From assembly GCA_913046825.1 (NCBI GenBank), contig CAJWTF010000085.1, positions 1 through 15,921 of the forward strand: a stretch of DNA of 15,921 nucleotides, written 5' to 3'. Below, one piece after another: positions 6,337 through 14,682 of the stretch. The position numbers and the translations under genes are program-made. The notes under the pieces are model-generated. The model saw only the letters and a program-made list of their open reading frames with translations. It was not told where the DNA came from and searched no databases. Position 1 is the stretch's first letter. Each line of letters opens with the position of its first letter. The stretch comes from an uncultured Rickettsiales bacterium (GTDB taxonomy: Bacteria > Pseudomonadota > Alphaproteobacteria > UBA8366).

Positions 6337-7506
6337 TCAATTAAACGCCGCGATACCCGTCATGGCGCGGCCCAGGATCAGCGTGTGGATGTCGTGGGTG
6401 CCTTCCAGCGTGTTGATCACCTCCATGTTCACCATGTGGCGGATCACGTGGTATTCGTCGGACACGCCATTGGCGCCATGCATGTCGCGGCAGAGGCGTG
6501 CGATGTCGAGCGCCTTGCCGGTGGAGTTGCGCTTCACCAGGGAGATCATCTCTGGTGTGACGCGGTTCTCGTCGCGCAGGCGAGAGATGCGCAGGCAGGA
6601 TTGTAGGCCCAAGGCGATTTCGGTCTGCATTTCCACCAGTTTTTTCTGGATCAATTGGTTAGCGGCGAGCGGGCGGCCAAATTGGATGCGGTCGACCACA
6701 TAGTCGCGGGTCTTCACCCAGCAATCTTCAGCCGCTCCCATGCCGCCCCAGCAAATACCGAAGCGGGCGTTTGAGAGCGCCGAGAGCGGACCCCGCATGG
6801 ATTTGACGCCGGGGAGCTTGTTCTCGTCTGGGCAGAAAACCTCGTCCATATGGATGAAGCCGGTGGAGGAGGCGCGCGCCGCCATTTTGCCCTCTATCTT
6901 TGGCAGACCGAGGCCTTCGGCACCGCGTTCCAGCAGGTAGCCACCAACTTCGCCCTCTCCGTTTTTGGCCCATACCAAGGCGACCTGCGCCAGGGGCGAA
7001 TTGGTGATCCATTGTTTGGTACCGGTCAGCTTGTAGCCGCCGTCGACCTTCTTGGCGCGGGTTTGCATGCCCACCGCGTCGGAGCCGTGGCTCGGCTCGG
7101 TCAGGCCCATGCAGCCGATGATTTCGCCGTCGCGCATGCCGGGGAGGTAACGCTCTTTCTGCTCGTCCGAGCCGTACATGTGAATGGGGGCCATGACGAG
7201 GCCCGTCTGCACGCCCATGGCGGAGCGGAAGCAAGTGTCGACGCGTTCCATCTCACGCGCGATCAGGCCGTAGGAGACATTTGAGATGCCCGCGCAGCCG
7301 TAATCTGGGAGGGTTGCGCCGAGGAACCCCAGCTTGCCGAATTCCTTCATGATCTCGGGATCAAAGAATTCGCGGCGGTTCCAATCGACGATCAGAGGGG
7401 CCAGCTCGCCTTGCGCGAAGTCCCGGGCGGCGTCGCGGATTTGCCGCTCCTCTTCCGAAAGCTGGTCCTCCAGCATGAGCGGGTCTTCCCAAACGAATTC
7501 GGCCAT
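6337..7506 (-). CDS. Glutaryl-CoA dehydrogenase-like acyl-CoA dehydrogenase
   Basis: A 389-residue FAD-dependent acyl-CoA dehydrogenase matching the glutaryl-CoA dehydrogenase subfamily along its whole length. That enzyme oxidises and decarboxylates glutaryl-CoA to crotonyl-CoA, passing electrons to ETF. Landmarks are EFVWEDPL at the N terminus, R94 in FRSAM (the carboxylate-binding arginine of the family), [10 protein letters not shown] (134-143), WITNSP, the NQLIQKKL helix (283-290), and the catalytic base E368 in [13 protein letters not shown]. Two positions differ from the human enzyme as I recall it: the tyrosine before the catalytic glutamate is L367, and the serine after FRSAM is G98. 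The start at 7506 is preferred over an upstream TTG at 7521 because GGAG lies 7 bases ahead of it. It is the last gene of the dehydrogenase-thiolase group, 134 bases after the thiolase stop. Confidence 0.88.
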   Translation of the reverse strand: MAEFVWEDPLMLEDQLSEEERQIRDAARDFAQGELAPLIVDWNRREFFDPEIMKEFGKLGFLGATLPDYGCAGISNVSYGLIAREMERVDTCFRSAMGVQTGLVMAPIHMYGSDEQKERYLPGMRDGEIIGCMGLTEPSHGSDAVGMQTRAKKVDGGYKLTGTKQWITNSPLAQVALVWAKNGEGEVGGYLLERGAEGLGLPKIEGKMAARASSTGFIHMDEVFCPDENKLPGVKSMRGPLSALSNARFGICWGGMGAAEDCWVKTRDYVVDRIQFGRPLAANQLIQKKLVEMQTEIALGLQSCLRISRLRDENRVTPEMISLVKRNSTGKALDIARLCRDMHGANGVSDEYHVIRHMVNMEVINTLEGTHDIHTLILGRAMTGIAAFN

Positions 7507-7528
7507 TTCAAATCTCCACAAAAATATA

Positions 7529-7626
7529 TCCCGGAAACGGGGCAGCGTTATCCGGGACCCACTAAACTCCGGCTCATTCCAGTATGAACTGGGTCCCGGG
7601 TCATGCCCAAACGGACATACCCGGGA
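7529..7626. repeat. Cluster of CCCGGG-type alternating inverted repeats
   Basis: Four related arms lie between the thiolase and the glutaryl-CoA-dehydrogenase-like gene: TCCCGG (7529-7534), ATCCGGGACCCA (7550-7561), TGGGTCCCGGGT (7590-7601) and ACCCGGGA (7619-7626). Arm 2 pairs with arm 3 over 12 bases with one mismatch, arm 1 with arm 2, and arm 3 with arm 4, so alternative hairpins exclude one another. This is the look of a dispersed palindromic intergenic element (REP-like) of alphaproteobacteria. It may stabilise or attenuate the transcript between the two genes. The function is inference. Confidence 0.7.
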
Positions 7627-7640
7627 AGCCGTTCTTTATC

Positions 7641-8849
7641 TTAGCCGTCCATGCGTTCCAGGACGACCGCGGTGCCTTGACCGACGCCAACACAGAGGGT
7701 GGCCAACGCGTATTTACCTTGAACTCGCTCCAACTGGCGTGCGGCCGTCAGGAAGATGCGAGGGCCGGACGCACCCAACGGGTGGCCGAGTGCGATGGCG
7801 CCGCCGTTTTGGTTGACGCGGCTATCCGTGCCCTCTTGGCCGAGACCCTTGAGGCAGGACAACACTTGGGCCGCGAAGGCCTCGTTGATTTCGATCACGT
7901 CCATGTCGTCCATGGTGAGACCGGCGCGCTCCAGCGCTTTCTGTGAGGCGGGAACCGGGCCGATACCCATAATCCGCGGCGGCACACCGGCGGAGGCCGA
8001 CGCAATGATCTTTGCCATCGGCTTGAGTCCGGCTTTCTCGCCGGCTTCGCGACTTCCAATATAGAGAGCGACCGCACCGTCGTTGACGCCAGAGGCATTG
8101 CCCGCCGTGGTCACACCATCGGGATTGAGGGCTCGGAGCTTGGTGAGCATTTCCATCGTGCTGCCGGCGCGCGGATGCTCGTCTTCGTCGACGGTGATGT
8201 CAGGTTGCTTGCGCCCACCCGGCACAGTGATCGGTGTGATCTCGCCGTCAAAGAAACCAGCGTCTTTACCGGCTTGATATTTTTCTTGGCTGGCCAGCGC
8301 GAAGACGTCGGATTCTTCCCGAGTGATCTGGTAGTCCTGCGCCAGGTTGTCGGCAGTCTGCGGCATCGCCCAGTCGCCATACTCATCCTTGATCTTCTTG
8401 TTCGGGAAGCGCGAGCCGATAGTCGAATCATAGACATCGAAGCTGCGAGCGAATGGGGTTTCATTCTTGCCAACGACAAACGGCGCGCGGCTCATGCTTT
8501 CCACACCACCGGCGATGAAAAGGTCACCTTCGCCGACCGTCACCGCGTGCGCAGCGGACACGATAGCGGAGAGGCCACTGGCGCAATTGCGCTGCAGGAC
8601 TTGGCCGGGAACCGTCTCCGGCAGGCCGCCGGCGAGCAGCGCATGGCGCGCGACGCAGCGGGCGTCTTCACCGCCCTGGTTGCCACAACCGATGATGACG
8701 TCGTCGATGTCTTCAGCCTTGAACGGGCCTTCATCGACCACCGCTTTGAGGACGCTGCCGAGCAGGTCGTCCGGGCGGACACCCGAGAGCGCACCGCCAT
8801 AGCGGCCGAAAGGGGAGCGTTTACCGAGATAGAGATAAGCGTCGAGCAT
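7641..8849 (-). CDS. Thiolase, 3-oxoadipyl-CoA thiolase type (PcaF/PaaJ-like acetyl-CoA acyltransferase)
   Basis: A 402-residue degradative thiolase that cleaves a 3-oxoacyl-CoA with CoA to acetyl-CoA and a shortened acyl-CoA. The triad is complete: C89 in QRNCASGLSA, H356 in NGGAIALGHPLGASG, and C386 in LCVGVGQG, plus the NEAFAAQ motif (322-328). The N terminus (MLDAYLYLGKRSPFGRYGGAL followed by VRPDDLL) and the TIGSRFPN region resemble PcaF/PaaJ, which act on 3-oxoadipyl-CoA and release succinyl-CoA. That substrate is a family-based inference, and a general acetyl-CoA acetyltransferase remains possible. AGGGA lies about 10 bases before the ATG. The gene follows the 3-hydroxyacyl-CoA dehydrogenase by 42 bases in the same direction, so the two act on consecutive intermediates. 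Confidence 0.9.
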   Translation of the reverse strand: MLDAYLYLGKRSPFGRYGGALSGVRPDDLLGSVLKAVVDEGPFKAEDIDDVIIGCGNQGGEDARCVARHALLAGGLPETVPGQVLQRNCASGLSAIVSAAHAVTVGEGDLFIAGGVESMSRAPFVVGKNETPFARSFDVYDSTIGSRFPNKKIKDEYGDWAMPQTADNLAQDYQITREESDVFALASQEKYQAGKDAGFFDGEITPITVPGGRKQPDITVDEDEHPRAGSTMEMLTKLRALNPDGVTTAGNASGVNDGAVALYIGSREAGEKAGLKPMAKIIASASAGVPPRIMGIGPVPASQKALERAGLTMDDMDVIEINEAFAAQVLSCLKGLGQEGTDSRVNQNGGAIALGHPLGASGPRIFLTAARQLERVQGKYALATLCVGVGQGTAVVLERMDG

Positions 8850-8891
8850 TTTTCTGTTTCCCTGCGATTTGGATATAGACTTGATTTGAAC

Positions 8892-10418
8892 TCAAATTTC
8901 CTTGTCGAACAACGAGAGCCCCAGTTCCGCGCGGCGGCGTAGCCATGGGCTTGGCCGGTAACGCGGGTCGCCGTAGAGGCGCTGGCAGGCCTCGAGAATT
9001 CGCAACACGTTTTTGGGGCCAACCTGGTTCCCAAAAGTCAGTGGTCCATTGGGGTAATTCAACCCCAGTACGACCGCCTTGTCGATATCTTCCGGCCCGG
9101 CGGTACCCAATTGAGCGATCTGGCAGCCGATATTGCAGATGGTCGAGATGATACGCTGGCAGACAAAGCCGGGGCAGTCGCGGATCACGCTGGCTTTCAC
9201 ACCGTCGCCGGTCAGCAGGCCATGTGCCGCGTCGCGGAAGTCCGATTTGGTTGCCGGATTGGTCATGATAGTGCGCCGGGTCGAGAGGCCGACCAGTGTG
9301 TCGACGCCAAGAGTGCGCGTCGGATCGAGGCCTTGCGTGATCGCAGTGGTCGTCACATCGTCGCCGATCGGCGTAACAAGGATCAACGCGTCATCACTTG
9401 GGTTCTCACCGGTTTCTAGATTGCCACCGATCTTGGAGACGATTTCAGTGAGTGCCTTGTGTCCGTCTTCCTCCGCCTTCGATATCCAAAACGGGCGGCC
9501 GTCGTAACTTGGATAATCGGCCTCTGCCGGGAAATCCTGCTTGCCGCTGGAATAATCGTAGAAACCCTGACCCGATTTGCGGCCCAGCATGCCTGCTTCC
9601 ATGCGGGCGCGGAGCATGACATTCGGACGGAACCTAGGTTCTTCATAGAATTGCTGGTAGATCAGTTCTGTCGCCGGGTGGGTCACGTCGAGGCCGGTCA
9701 GATCCAGCAGGGTGAACGGCCCCATACGAAAGCCGGCCCCTTCGGATAGAATACGGTCGAGGTCCGGAATACCCGCGACTTGTTCGGAATAGATATGCGC
9801 CGCTTCGATATTGTAGCCGCGCCCAACCTGGTTCACGAGGAAGCCCGGAGCATCGCTGCAGCGAACCGGCTCGCGGGTCATGCGGCGGCCGAGCTCCATC
9901 AACGTGTCGCCAACCGCGTTATTGGTGCGCACGCCGTCAATGACTTCGACCAGACGCATCAGCGGCACAGGATTGAAGAAGTGCATGCCGACGAAGCGTT
10001 CCGGATTTTTCAGCGGCGAGGCAAGGGTTGTGATCGAGAGCGACGAGGTGTTGGTCGCGATGATTGCGTCCACCGCCATGATGCCTTCGAGATCGGCATA
10101 GATGCTGTTCTTGATTTCGGGGTTCTCAGTCGCGGCTTCGATGACGATCTGGCAATCGGCGAAACCTTGCGTTGTCTCTATTGTCGAGACGCGGTCGCTG
10201 GCGCTTGCCGCGTCCGCTTCGCTCATCTGACCCTTCTCGGCAGCACGGCCCAGCATTTTGCCGACGAACGCTACAGCGTCCTTAGATTGCTCTTGGTTCA
10301 CGTCGAAGAGTTTGACGCGCAGCCCTCCCGCGGCTGCTACCTGGACAATACCGCGCCCCATCGCGCCGGCGCCGATTACGCCTAGAGTGAAATCGTCGCT
10401 GTCGAGATTGATGGCCAT
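8892..10418 (-). CDS. 3-hydroxyacyl-CoA dehydrogenase, PaaH/PaaC type (3-hydroxyadipyl-CoA dehydrogenase-like)
   Basis: A 508-residue NAD-dependent 3-hydroxyacyl-CoA dehydrogenase. The Rossmann motif GVIGAGAMGRG is at residues 13-23, EAATE at 94-98, TNTSSLSIT at 122-130, and GMHFFNPVPLM carries the catalytic H146. After the first C-terminal helical domain there is a second, diverged copy of the dehydrogenase C-terminal domain ending in GDPRYRPSPWLRRRAELG. This duplicated form of about 500 residues is typical of the PaaH/PaaC proteins of phenylacetate and adipate degradation. The open frame extends to 10550, but ATG at 10418 starts just ahead of the Rossmann strand and has AAGGGAG about 10 bases upstream. 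It is the first gene of the beta-oxidation group with the thiolase and the glutaryl-CoA-dehydrogenase-like gene. Confidence 0.9.
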   Translation of the reverse strand: MAINLDSDDFTLGVIGAGAMGRGIVQVAAAGGLRVKLFDVNQEQSKDAVAFVGKMLGRAAEKGQMSEADAASASDRVSTIETTQGFADCQIVIEAATENPEIKNSIYADLEGIMAVDAIIATNTSSLSITTLASPLKNPERFVGMHFFNPVPLMRLVEVIDGVRTNNAVGDTLMELGRRMTREPVRCSDAPGFLVNQVGRGYNIEAAHIYSEQVAGIPDLDRILSEGAGFRMGPFTLLDLTGLDVTHPATELIYQQFYEEPRFRPNVMLRARMEAGMLGRKSGQGFYDYSSGKQDFPAEADYPSYDGRPFWISKAEEDGHKALTEIVSKIGGNLETGENPSDDALILVTPIGDDVTTTAITQGLDPTRTLGVDTLVGLSTRRTIMTNPATKSDFRDAAHGLLTGDGVKASVIRDCPGFVCQRIISTICNIGCQIAQLGTAGPEDIDKAVVLGLNYPNGPLTFGNQVGPKNVLRILEACQRLYGDPRYRPSPWLRRRAELGLSLFDKEI

Positions 10419-10668
10419 TCGTTTTCGGCTCCCTTGATTGCTATTAAATTTGCATCTGTGAGGCGGTTTGGTGCCGCTTCGTCTTGCACCTACCGGGGCG
10501 GCCCCGGCGCTGCGAGCGTGCGGCGGTTTAAGCCATAAAAGTATCGCCAAGTAAACTGTCGTTGGCGGCCGTCTTTTCTAGATGGTCTGAGAACTAATTG
10601 TGGGCGCGATGTGCTTTTGCAACTCTCACGCACCAAAGCAGCCATAAAATAGAATTCGGGGAGTTCAC
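10419..10668. promoter_or_regulatory. Intergenic region upstream of the beta-oxidation group
   Basis: These 250 bases hold no convincing gene. They contain the end of the glycosyltransferase transcript and presumably the promoter of the minus-strand dehydrogenase-thiolase group. Two small palindromes are visible: CCGGGGC-G-GCCCCGG at 10493-10507, and CGCCAA/TTGGCG at 10545-10550 and 10562-10567. Either could be part of a terminator or an operator, but neither has a T-run and no clear promoter boxes were found. Confidence 0.3.
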
Positions 10669-11367
10669 TTATTTTCTCGATGACAATCTTCGGCTCACGA
10701 TCATCCAGAGAACAGGCAAGGCGTGCCAAAATCTAATTTTCTTACCTTCGTCGTAAGTTCGCCCGGCATAACTAATTGGCACTTCATAGAGCCGATCACC
10801 ACGGCGTGCCGCATTGCAGAGAATTTCGGCGTGTTGTTCCCAGCCATCGCTGCGCAATTGCTCCGGATCGATTAGATTGCGACGGTATAGGAGATAGCAA
10901 GAGTAGATATCCGTGAACGTCAAATTGTAGAGCATATTGAAGATCAAGGTGAGGAACTTATTCCCAACTAAATGCCAAAAATAGTGAACTCGGACATAGG
11001 CGGGGGCCAGGAACCGGCTACCAATGACGACATCGGCATTTTGACCGTCGACTGGTTTCAGTAGCGCGCCGTATTGCGCCGGGTCGTATTCAAGGTCCGC
11101 ATCTTGAAAGAGCACATAATCGCCCGTCGCTTTGCGCAAGCCGTCGCGAACGGCGGCGCCTTTTCCGCCATTTTGCTCCCGTTCAACGAAAATGTCGTGG
11201 AGATCCGGATTCTGGCGTAAAATTTCGGCGCTACCGTCGGTCGACGCGTCATCCACGACAATGACTTCAAATTCCCACCCTGCAACCGGATTAGCCGCGA
11301 TGCGGCGCAGTACCGTTTCGATGGTAGCTATTTCGTTGAAGGCTGGCATGATGATCGAAAGACGCAT
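10669..11367 (-). CDS. Family 2 glycosyltransferase (dolichyl/undecaprenyl-phosphate sugar transferase-like)
   Basis: A 232-residue GT-A fold glycosyltransferase of family 2. It opens with LSIIMPAFNE, then has VIVVDDASTDGS (nucleotide-binding DD at 39-40), NGGKGAAVRDGL (66-77) and the metal-binding DAD at 89-91 followed by LEYDP. This arrangement is that of polyprenyl-phosphate mannosyl/glucosyl transferases, here without a C-terminal membrane domain. It probably charges a lipid carrier with a sugar at the inner face of the membrane. The upstream neighbour in the same direction, 100 bases away, is a large membrane protein of glycosyltransferase appearance, and the two may work as donor-maker and transferase. 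It has no visible link to the catabolic genes on either side. No strong Shine-Dalgarno precedes the ATG. Confidence 0.85.
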   Translation of the reverse strand: MRLSIIMPAFNEIATIETVLRRIAANPVAGWEFEVIVVDDASTDGSAEILRQNPDLHDIFVEREQNGGKGAAVRDGLRKATGDYVLFQDADLEYDPAQYGALLKPVDGQNADVVIGSRFLAPAYVRVHYFWHLVGNKFLTLIFNMLYNLTFTDIYSCYLLYRRNLIDPEQLRSDGWEQHAEILCNAARRGDRLYEVPISYAGRTYDEGKKIRFWHALPVLWMIVSRRLSSRK

Positions 11368-11467
11368 TGTAAAGACCGGAGCGACCGATTGGTGTACTGC
11401 GGCATACTCTTTTTGGTTCGGCGTGCCAATGCCCTATCGCGCCTTTTAGCGGATCAAATGGACCAAC

Positions 11468-13240
11468 TTATTTAGCGATGTAAAATCCGCCACCAATCCC
11501 ACGATCAGGGTGAATATATTTTATATTCGGCTTCGCGCCTTGCGGAAGGCATGGTGGAGGTGCTGCCCAACATTCCCCACTAGTCGTAGCACGTTGGAAC
11601 TTTACCGACCCACGCATATCGCTGCTCCACTTACGCAGACGCCGCGTTTCCGGGTGATGAATATCGAAGGGAACTAGGCGTTTCGGGAAGAAAATTCCAC
11701 TCCCGGGGTCGGGAAAATCACCGGTGGCCACTTGTTCCCCCACCATCACCCGGACGACGTTTCCGGGGCCGGTCAAATGTAGGGTTATGATCCCAACCAC
11801 AAACCCCAAAGGGATCAACCAAGTCGCCGTAAACATCTTGAAAAGAGATGTTAAACTGGGAATGCTTGCAATCAAGACTGCCGCAAGCACACTTGTATAT
11901 CCGCCTGCAAATCTTCCTGTTGGGGCCATCACTAAAACATAAACCAATCCAAATATGGCCAATGCGTGCGGTGCGTATAAAACGATTTTGCCCGAGTGGC
12001 GGCTTTTGTCGGAGAAGAGCTCTCGTATGACGATAATTGTAGAGATGAGGACGCCGATTAGGATGACCAAGGCACCGCTTTTGTCGCGAGATGCCCATGT
12101 AAGAAACTGCGTAACGAGCGGTGTATCCGCCGGAAGGGCCCGCCCTCCGCCTCGAGCTGCGGCGACAATCGTTTCTGTATGAACGGATAGTTGCTCGGCC
12201 GATGGCGTCCAGGGCAATTCAAAGCACGTCAACGATAAGGGGAAGGCGAGACAGCCGGTTGACAAAACACTGAGTAACAAGAAAGGCGCGAGAATTGCCA
12301 AACCGACACAGACACTCACGATAAAAAGACGGCTTTCTTCGCGAATGGCGAACAGCGCGGCAATTCCGGCGATCAGTCCAACTGGCAAGGCGGATAATTT
12401 TATAGTGATGGCGAACGCCGCTACCGGTATGGCGAAGAAGACGCCACGGTGTCCCCAATGAAGACTGAGGAGCCAGGCAATCGCCACGGCAAGTAGCATT
12501 GCGGGAAGGTCGGGACTGAGGGAAGCGATCATTCCCCATCGCGCAGCCAAAAGAAAAATGAGGGGAAACCCAATGCCGACGATGAAATCGCATAATCTTC
12601 GTGACCCATCGACGATACGGTCTAATGAAAACGCCACTTGAACGGCAGCGAGCATGCAAATGAAGGTATTCGGGAGGGACGAACCCCAACCCAATTCTCC
12701 TCCGACGGTGCCCGGGGCACCAAGCACGAGCCAGGATGAAACCTGGCCAAAGTTCATATGCAGGGTCACCAGTCCTTTTACCGTACCGAATTCTTCGAGA
12801 ATTCGGGCTACGGGCAAGTGGTAGTACGCGGTGTCAAAAAGGATCGTCTGTTGGCTGCCGAGAAAACAAATTGGCAATACTAATAGGATTATAGTGCAGG
12901 CTAGGCGGTATCTGGGAGTTTGATGTATTATCAAATCCAGAAAGAGTGTTGCGACGGCATGACGGTAAGAGCGTTGAATTAGTCCAATAGCGGGTAGAGC
13001 TAATATCAGGAGAGCGATCGTCGGTGAGAGCGGCGAAATTAGGGCAACGAATGAAAGAATGCCTGACAGTATCGAAACGCCAAGCCAGGCCGCGGTGAAA
13101 GCTATATCGCAAGGCGGCGGTGTCTCAGTGTTCGATATGTCGACAGTATGGTTCGGGCCTCCAATAATCCGTTGAATGCCGACTCCCCAAAGGAGAATGG
13201 AAGTGACGAAAATCGGAAAAGTCACCGAATAGAATAACAA
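11468..13240 (-). CDS. Polytopic membrane protein, probable GT-C-type glycosyltransferase (LIC_10190-like family)
   Basis: A 590-residue integral membrane protein with roughly a dozen hydrophobic segments from residue 1 to about 490 and a soluble C-terminal tail. The first luminal loop, DTAYYHLPVARILEEFG (near residues 136-152) followed by GLVTLHMNFGQVSSW, carries acidic and histidine residues where GT-C enzymes have their catalytic site. The tail ends in CWAAPPPCLPQGAKPN and GGGFYIAK. I recall similar loop and tail patterns in proteins annotated as the LIC_10190 membrane family, but this needs a profile search. The start is a TTG (13238-13240), supported by AGGA 9 bases upstream. The gene is transcribed toward the family 2 glycosyltransferase and divergently from the acyl-CoA dehydrogenase at 13518. 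Base composition seems lower in GC than the flanking catabolic genes. Confidence 0.75.
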   Translation of the reverse strand: MLFYSVTFPIFVTSILLWGVGIQRIIGGPNHTVDISNTETPPPCDIAFTAAWLGVSILSGILSFVALISPLSPTIALLILALPAIGLIQRSYRHAVATLFLDLIIHQTPRYRLACTIILLVLPICFLGSQQTILFDTAYYHLPVARILEEFGTVKGLVTLHMNFGQVSSWLVLGAPGTVGGELGWGSSLPNTFICMLAAVQVAFSLDRIVDGSRRLCDFIVGIGFPLIFLLAARWGMIASLSPDLPAMLLAVAIAWLLSLHWGHRGVFFAIPVAAFAITIKLSALPVGLIAGIAALFAIREESRLFIVSVCVGLAILAPFLLLSVLSTGCLAFPLSLTCFELPWTPSAEQLSVHTETIVAAARGGGRALPADTPLVTQFLTWASRDKSGALVILIGVLISTIIVIRELFSDKSRHSGKIVLYAPHALAIFGLVYVLVMAPTGRFAGGYTSVLAAVLIASIPSLTSLFKMFTATWLIPLGFVVGIITLHLTGPGNVVRVMVGEQVATGDFPDPGSGIFFPKRLVPFDIHHPETRRLRKWSSDMRGSVKFQRATTSGECWAAPPPCLPQGAKPNIKYIHPDRGIGGGFYIAK

Positions 13241-13517
13241 ATCGATTGTTCCTGGCAGGATTTATCAAACGTTTGGACTAAAGCAAGCACTCGCACGGAT
13301 CAAGCTGTAACGGAGATCAAACTTCTATCTGATGCGGCGTACTACCTTACGGGTGGGACGGTGTTTTCGCATCAACTAATCTGAAAAAGCGTTTTGCTGG
13401 CGTGCATCAGGCGATACCGGTTCAGTCCGCTCCGGACGGCAATGCTTGACCTGCACATCGGTGCGACGCAATGTTTCGAAAAATCAGTGGATTAGACCTC
13501 TAAGTAGGAATGTTTTG
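13241..13517. promoter_or_regulatory. Divergent intergenic region
   Basis: These 277 bases separate the TTG start of the membrane protein gene from the ATG of the plus-strand acyl-CoA dehydrogenase and should hold promoters for both. A TTGACC box at 13446-13451 is followed 17 bases later by CAATGT, a weak -10. A small palindrome, GTCCG-CTC-CGGAC (13425-13437), sits just upstream of it and could be an operator half. These assignments are tentative. The open frame that runs through 13446-13517 into the dehydrogenase is not taken as coding. Confidence 0.35.
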
Positions 13518-14681
13518 ATGCCGGATGCGAACAATATCAGCGGTGAAGATTTCGAGCTTTATCTCGATAGCATTCGCCGCTTCACAAACGAAAAACTGAT
13601 TCCGGCGGAACGCCAAGTCGAGGAAGAAGACTTGGTGCCGGAAAACCTCGTCGCCGAGATGCGCCGCCTCGGTCTGTTCGGCATGACGATTCCGGAGGAA
13701 TTCGGTGGTCTTGGTCTCTCCATGGAACAGCAAGTCCGGGCGACATTCGAATTCACCCGCGCCTCCTGCGTCTATCGGGCCCGGTTTTCAACGACCTTGG
13801 GCCTTTGCAGCCAAGCGATCCTATTTAATGGAACAGAACCGCAGAAAGCCGAATGGCTGCCGAAAATGGCGTCCGGTGAGGTGACGGCGTCTTTTGCGCT
13901 AACAGAACCGCAAGCCGGCTCGGATGCGGGCGCGCTGACAACAAAGGCCCGGAAAGAGAGTGATGGCTATCTGATCAACGGTCAGAAATGTTACATCACC
14001 AATGCGCCGGAAGCGGATGTGTTTGTTGTGATGGCGCGTACCGATCAGGAGACGACGAATGCCAAAGGCATCTCCGCTTTTATCGTGCCGTCGAACACGC
14101 CCGGGATCGAAGTGGCCCCTTGGGACCGCAAGCTTGGAAATCACGGTTCGCACACGGCGCAAATCTTCTTTGACGATTGCCGGGTCGATGCGTCGAACCT
14201 CCTTGGCGGGACCGAAGGACAGGGTTTCAAGAACGCGATGGCGGGGATCAATGTCGCCCGCATGCACGTGGCCGCGACCTGCGTGGGCCAAGCGGATCGG
14301 CTGATCGAGATGGGCCGCGACTACGCAATGGGGCGTGAGCAGTTTGGCCATCCAATCTCCGATTTCCAGGCCGTGCAGCATATGCTGGCGGAAAGTTATG
14401 CCGAGACACTGGCGGCACGCTCGATGATCTTGGAGACGGCACGACGGATCGATGCCGAGGAGCGACCGCTGGCGGACATGTCGAGCTGCAAGCTCTTCGC
14501 CTCGGAGATGGTTTGCCGGGTTGCCGACCGGATGTTGCAGATCCATGGGGGGGCCGGATATATGGCGGCCTACGACGTCGAGCGGTTCTATCGCGACGTG
14601 CGGTTGTTCCGGATCTTCGAAGGCGCATCAGAAGTACATAAAATGATCATCTCGCGAGAGATGCTGAAGGAGAGGGCGTGA
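13518..14681 (+). CDS. Acyl-CoA dehydrogenase
   Basis: A 387-residue FAD-dependent acyl-CoA dehydrogenase that introduces the alpha-beta double bond into an acyl-CoA and hands electrons to ETF. Seen in order are the all-alpha N-terminal domain with LGLFGMTIPEEFGGLGL (from about residue 52), FALTEPQAGSDAG (FAD/substrate signature), YITNAPEAD, FDDCRV, MGREQFGHPISDFQAVQHMLAE, QIHGGAGYM, and RIFEGASEVHKM with the expected catalytic glutamate E368. An earlier start at 13446 is open, but ATG 13518 has AGGA 8 bases upstream and begins at the usual family position. The stop is one base before the GTG of the crotonase gene, so the two are translationally coupled and probably catalyse consecutive steps. 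Chain-length specificity cannot be read from sequence. The subfamily differs from the glutaryl-CoA type at 6337. Confidence 0.9.
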   Translation: MPDANNISGEDFELYLDSIRRFTNEKLIPAERQVEEEDLVPENLVAEMRRLGLFGMTIPEEFGGLGLSMEQQVRATFEFTRASCVYRARFSTTLGLCSQAILFNGTEPQKAEWLPKMASGEVTASFALTEPQAGSDAGALTTKARKESDGYLINGQKCYITNAPEADVFVVMARTDQETTNAKGISAFIVPSNTPGIEVAPWDRKLGNHGSHTAQIFFDDCRVDASNLLGGTEGQGFKNAMAGINVARMHVAATCVGQADRLIEMGRDYAMGREQFGHPISDFQAVQHMLAESYAETLAARSMILETARRIDAEERPLADMSSCKLFASEMVCRVADRMLQIHGGAGYMAAYDVERFYRDVRLFRIFEGASEVHKMIISREMLKERA

Positions 14682-14682
14682 G

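Noticed and set aside
8175..8942. Long plus-strand open frame (255 codons) opposite the thiolase
   Set aside because: It lies antisense to a thiolase with all catalytic motifs. Its translation has no recognisable domain, and it is a by-product of GC-rich codon use.
9780..10385. Plus-strand open frame (201 codons) opposite the 3-hydroxyacyl-CoA dehydrogenase
   Set aside because: Antisense to the Rossmann domain of a clear gene; no domain or ribosome binding site.
10493..10507. GC-rich palindrome CCGGGGC-G-GCCCCGG as an intrinsic terminator
   Set aside because: There is no T-run and the loop is too tight. Its position within the intergenic region allows but does not support a terminator.
13899..14546. 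Minus-strand open frame (215 codons) opposite the acyl-CoA dehydrogenase
   Set aside because: Shadow of a well-supported plus-strand gene; its translation looks like random basic sequence.
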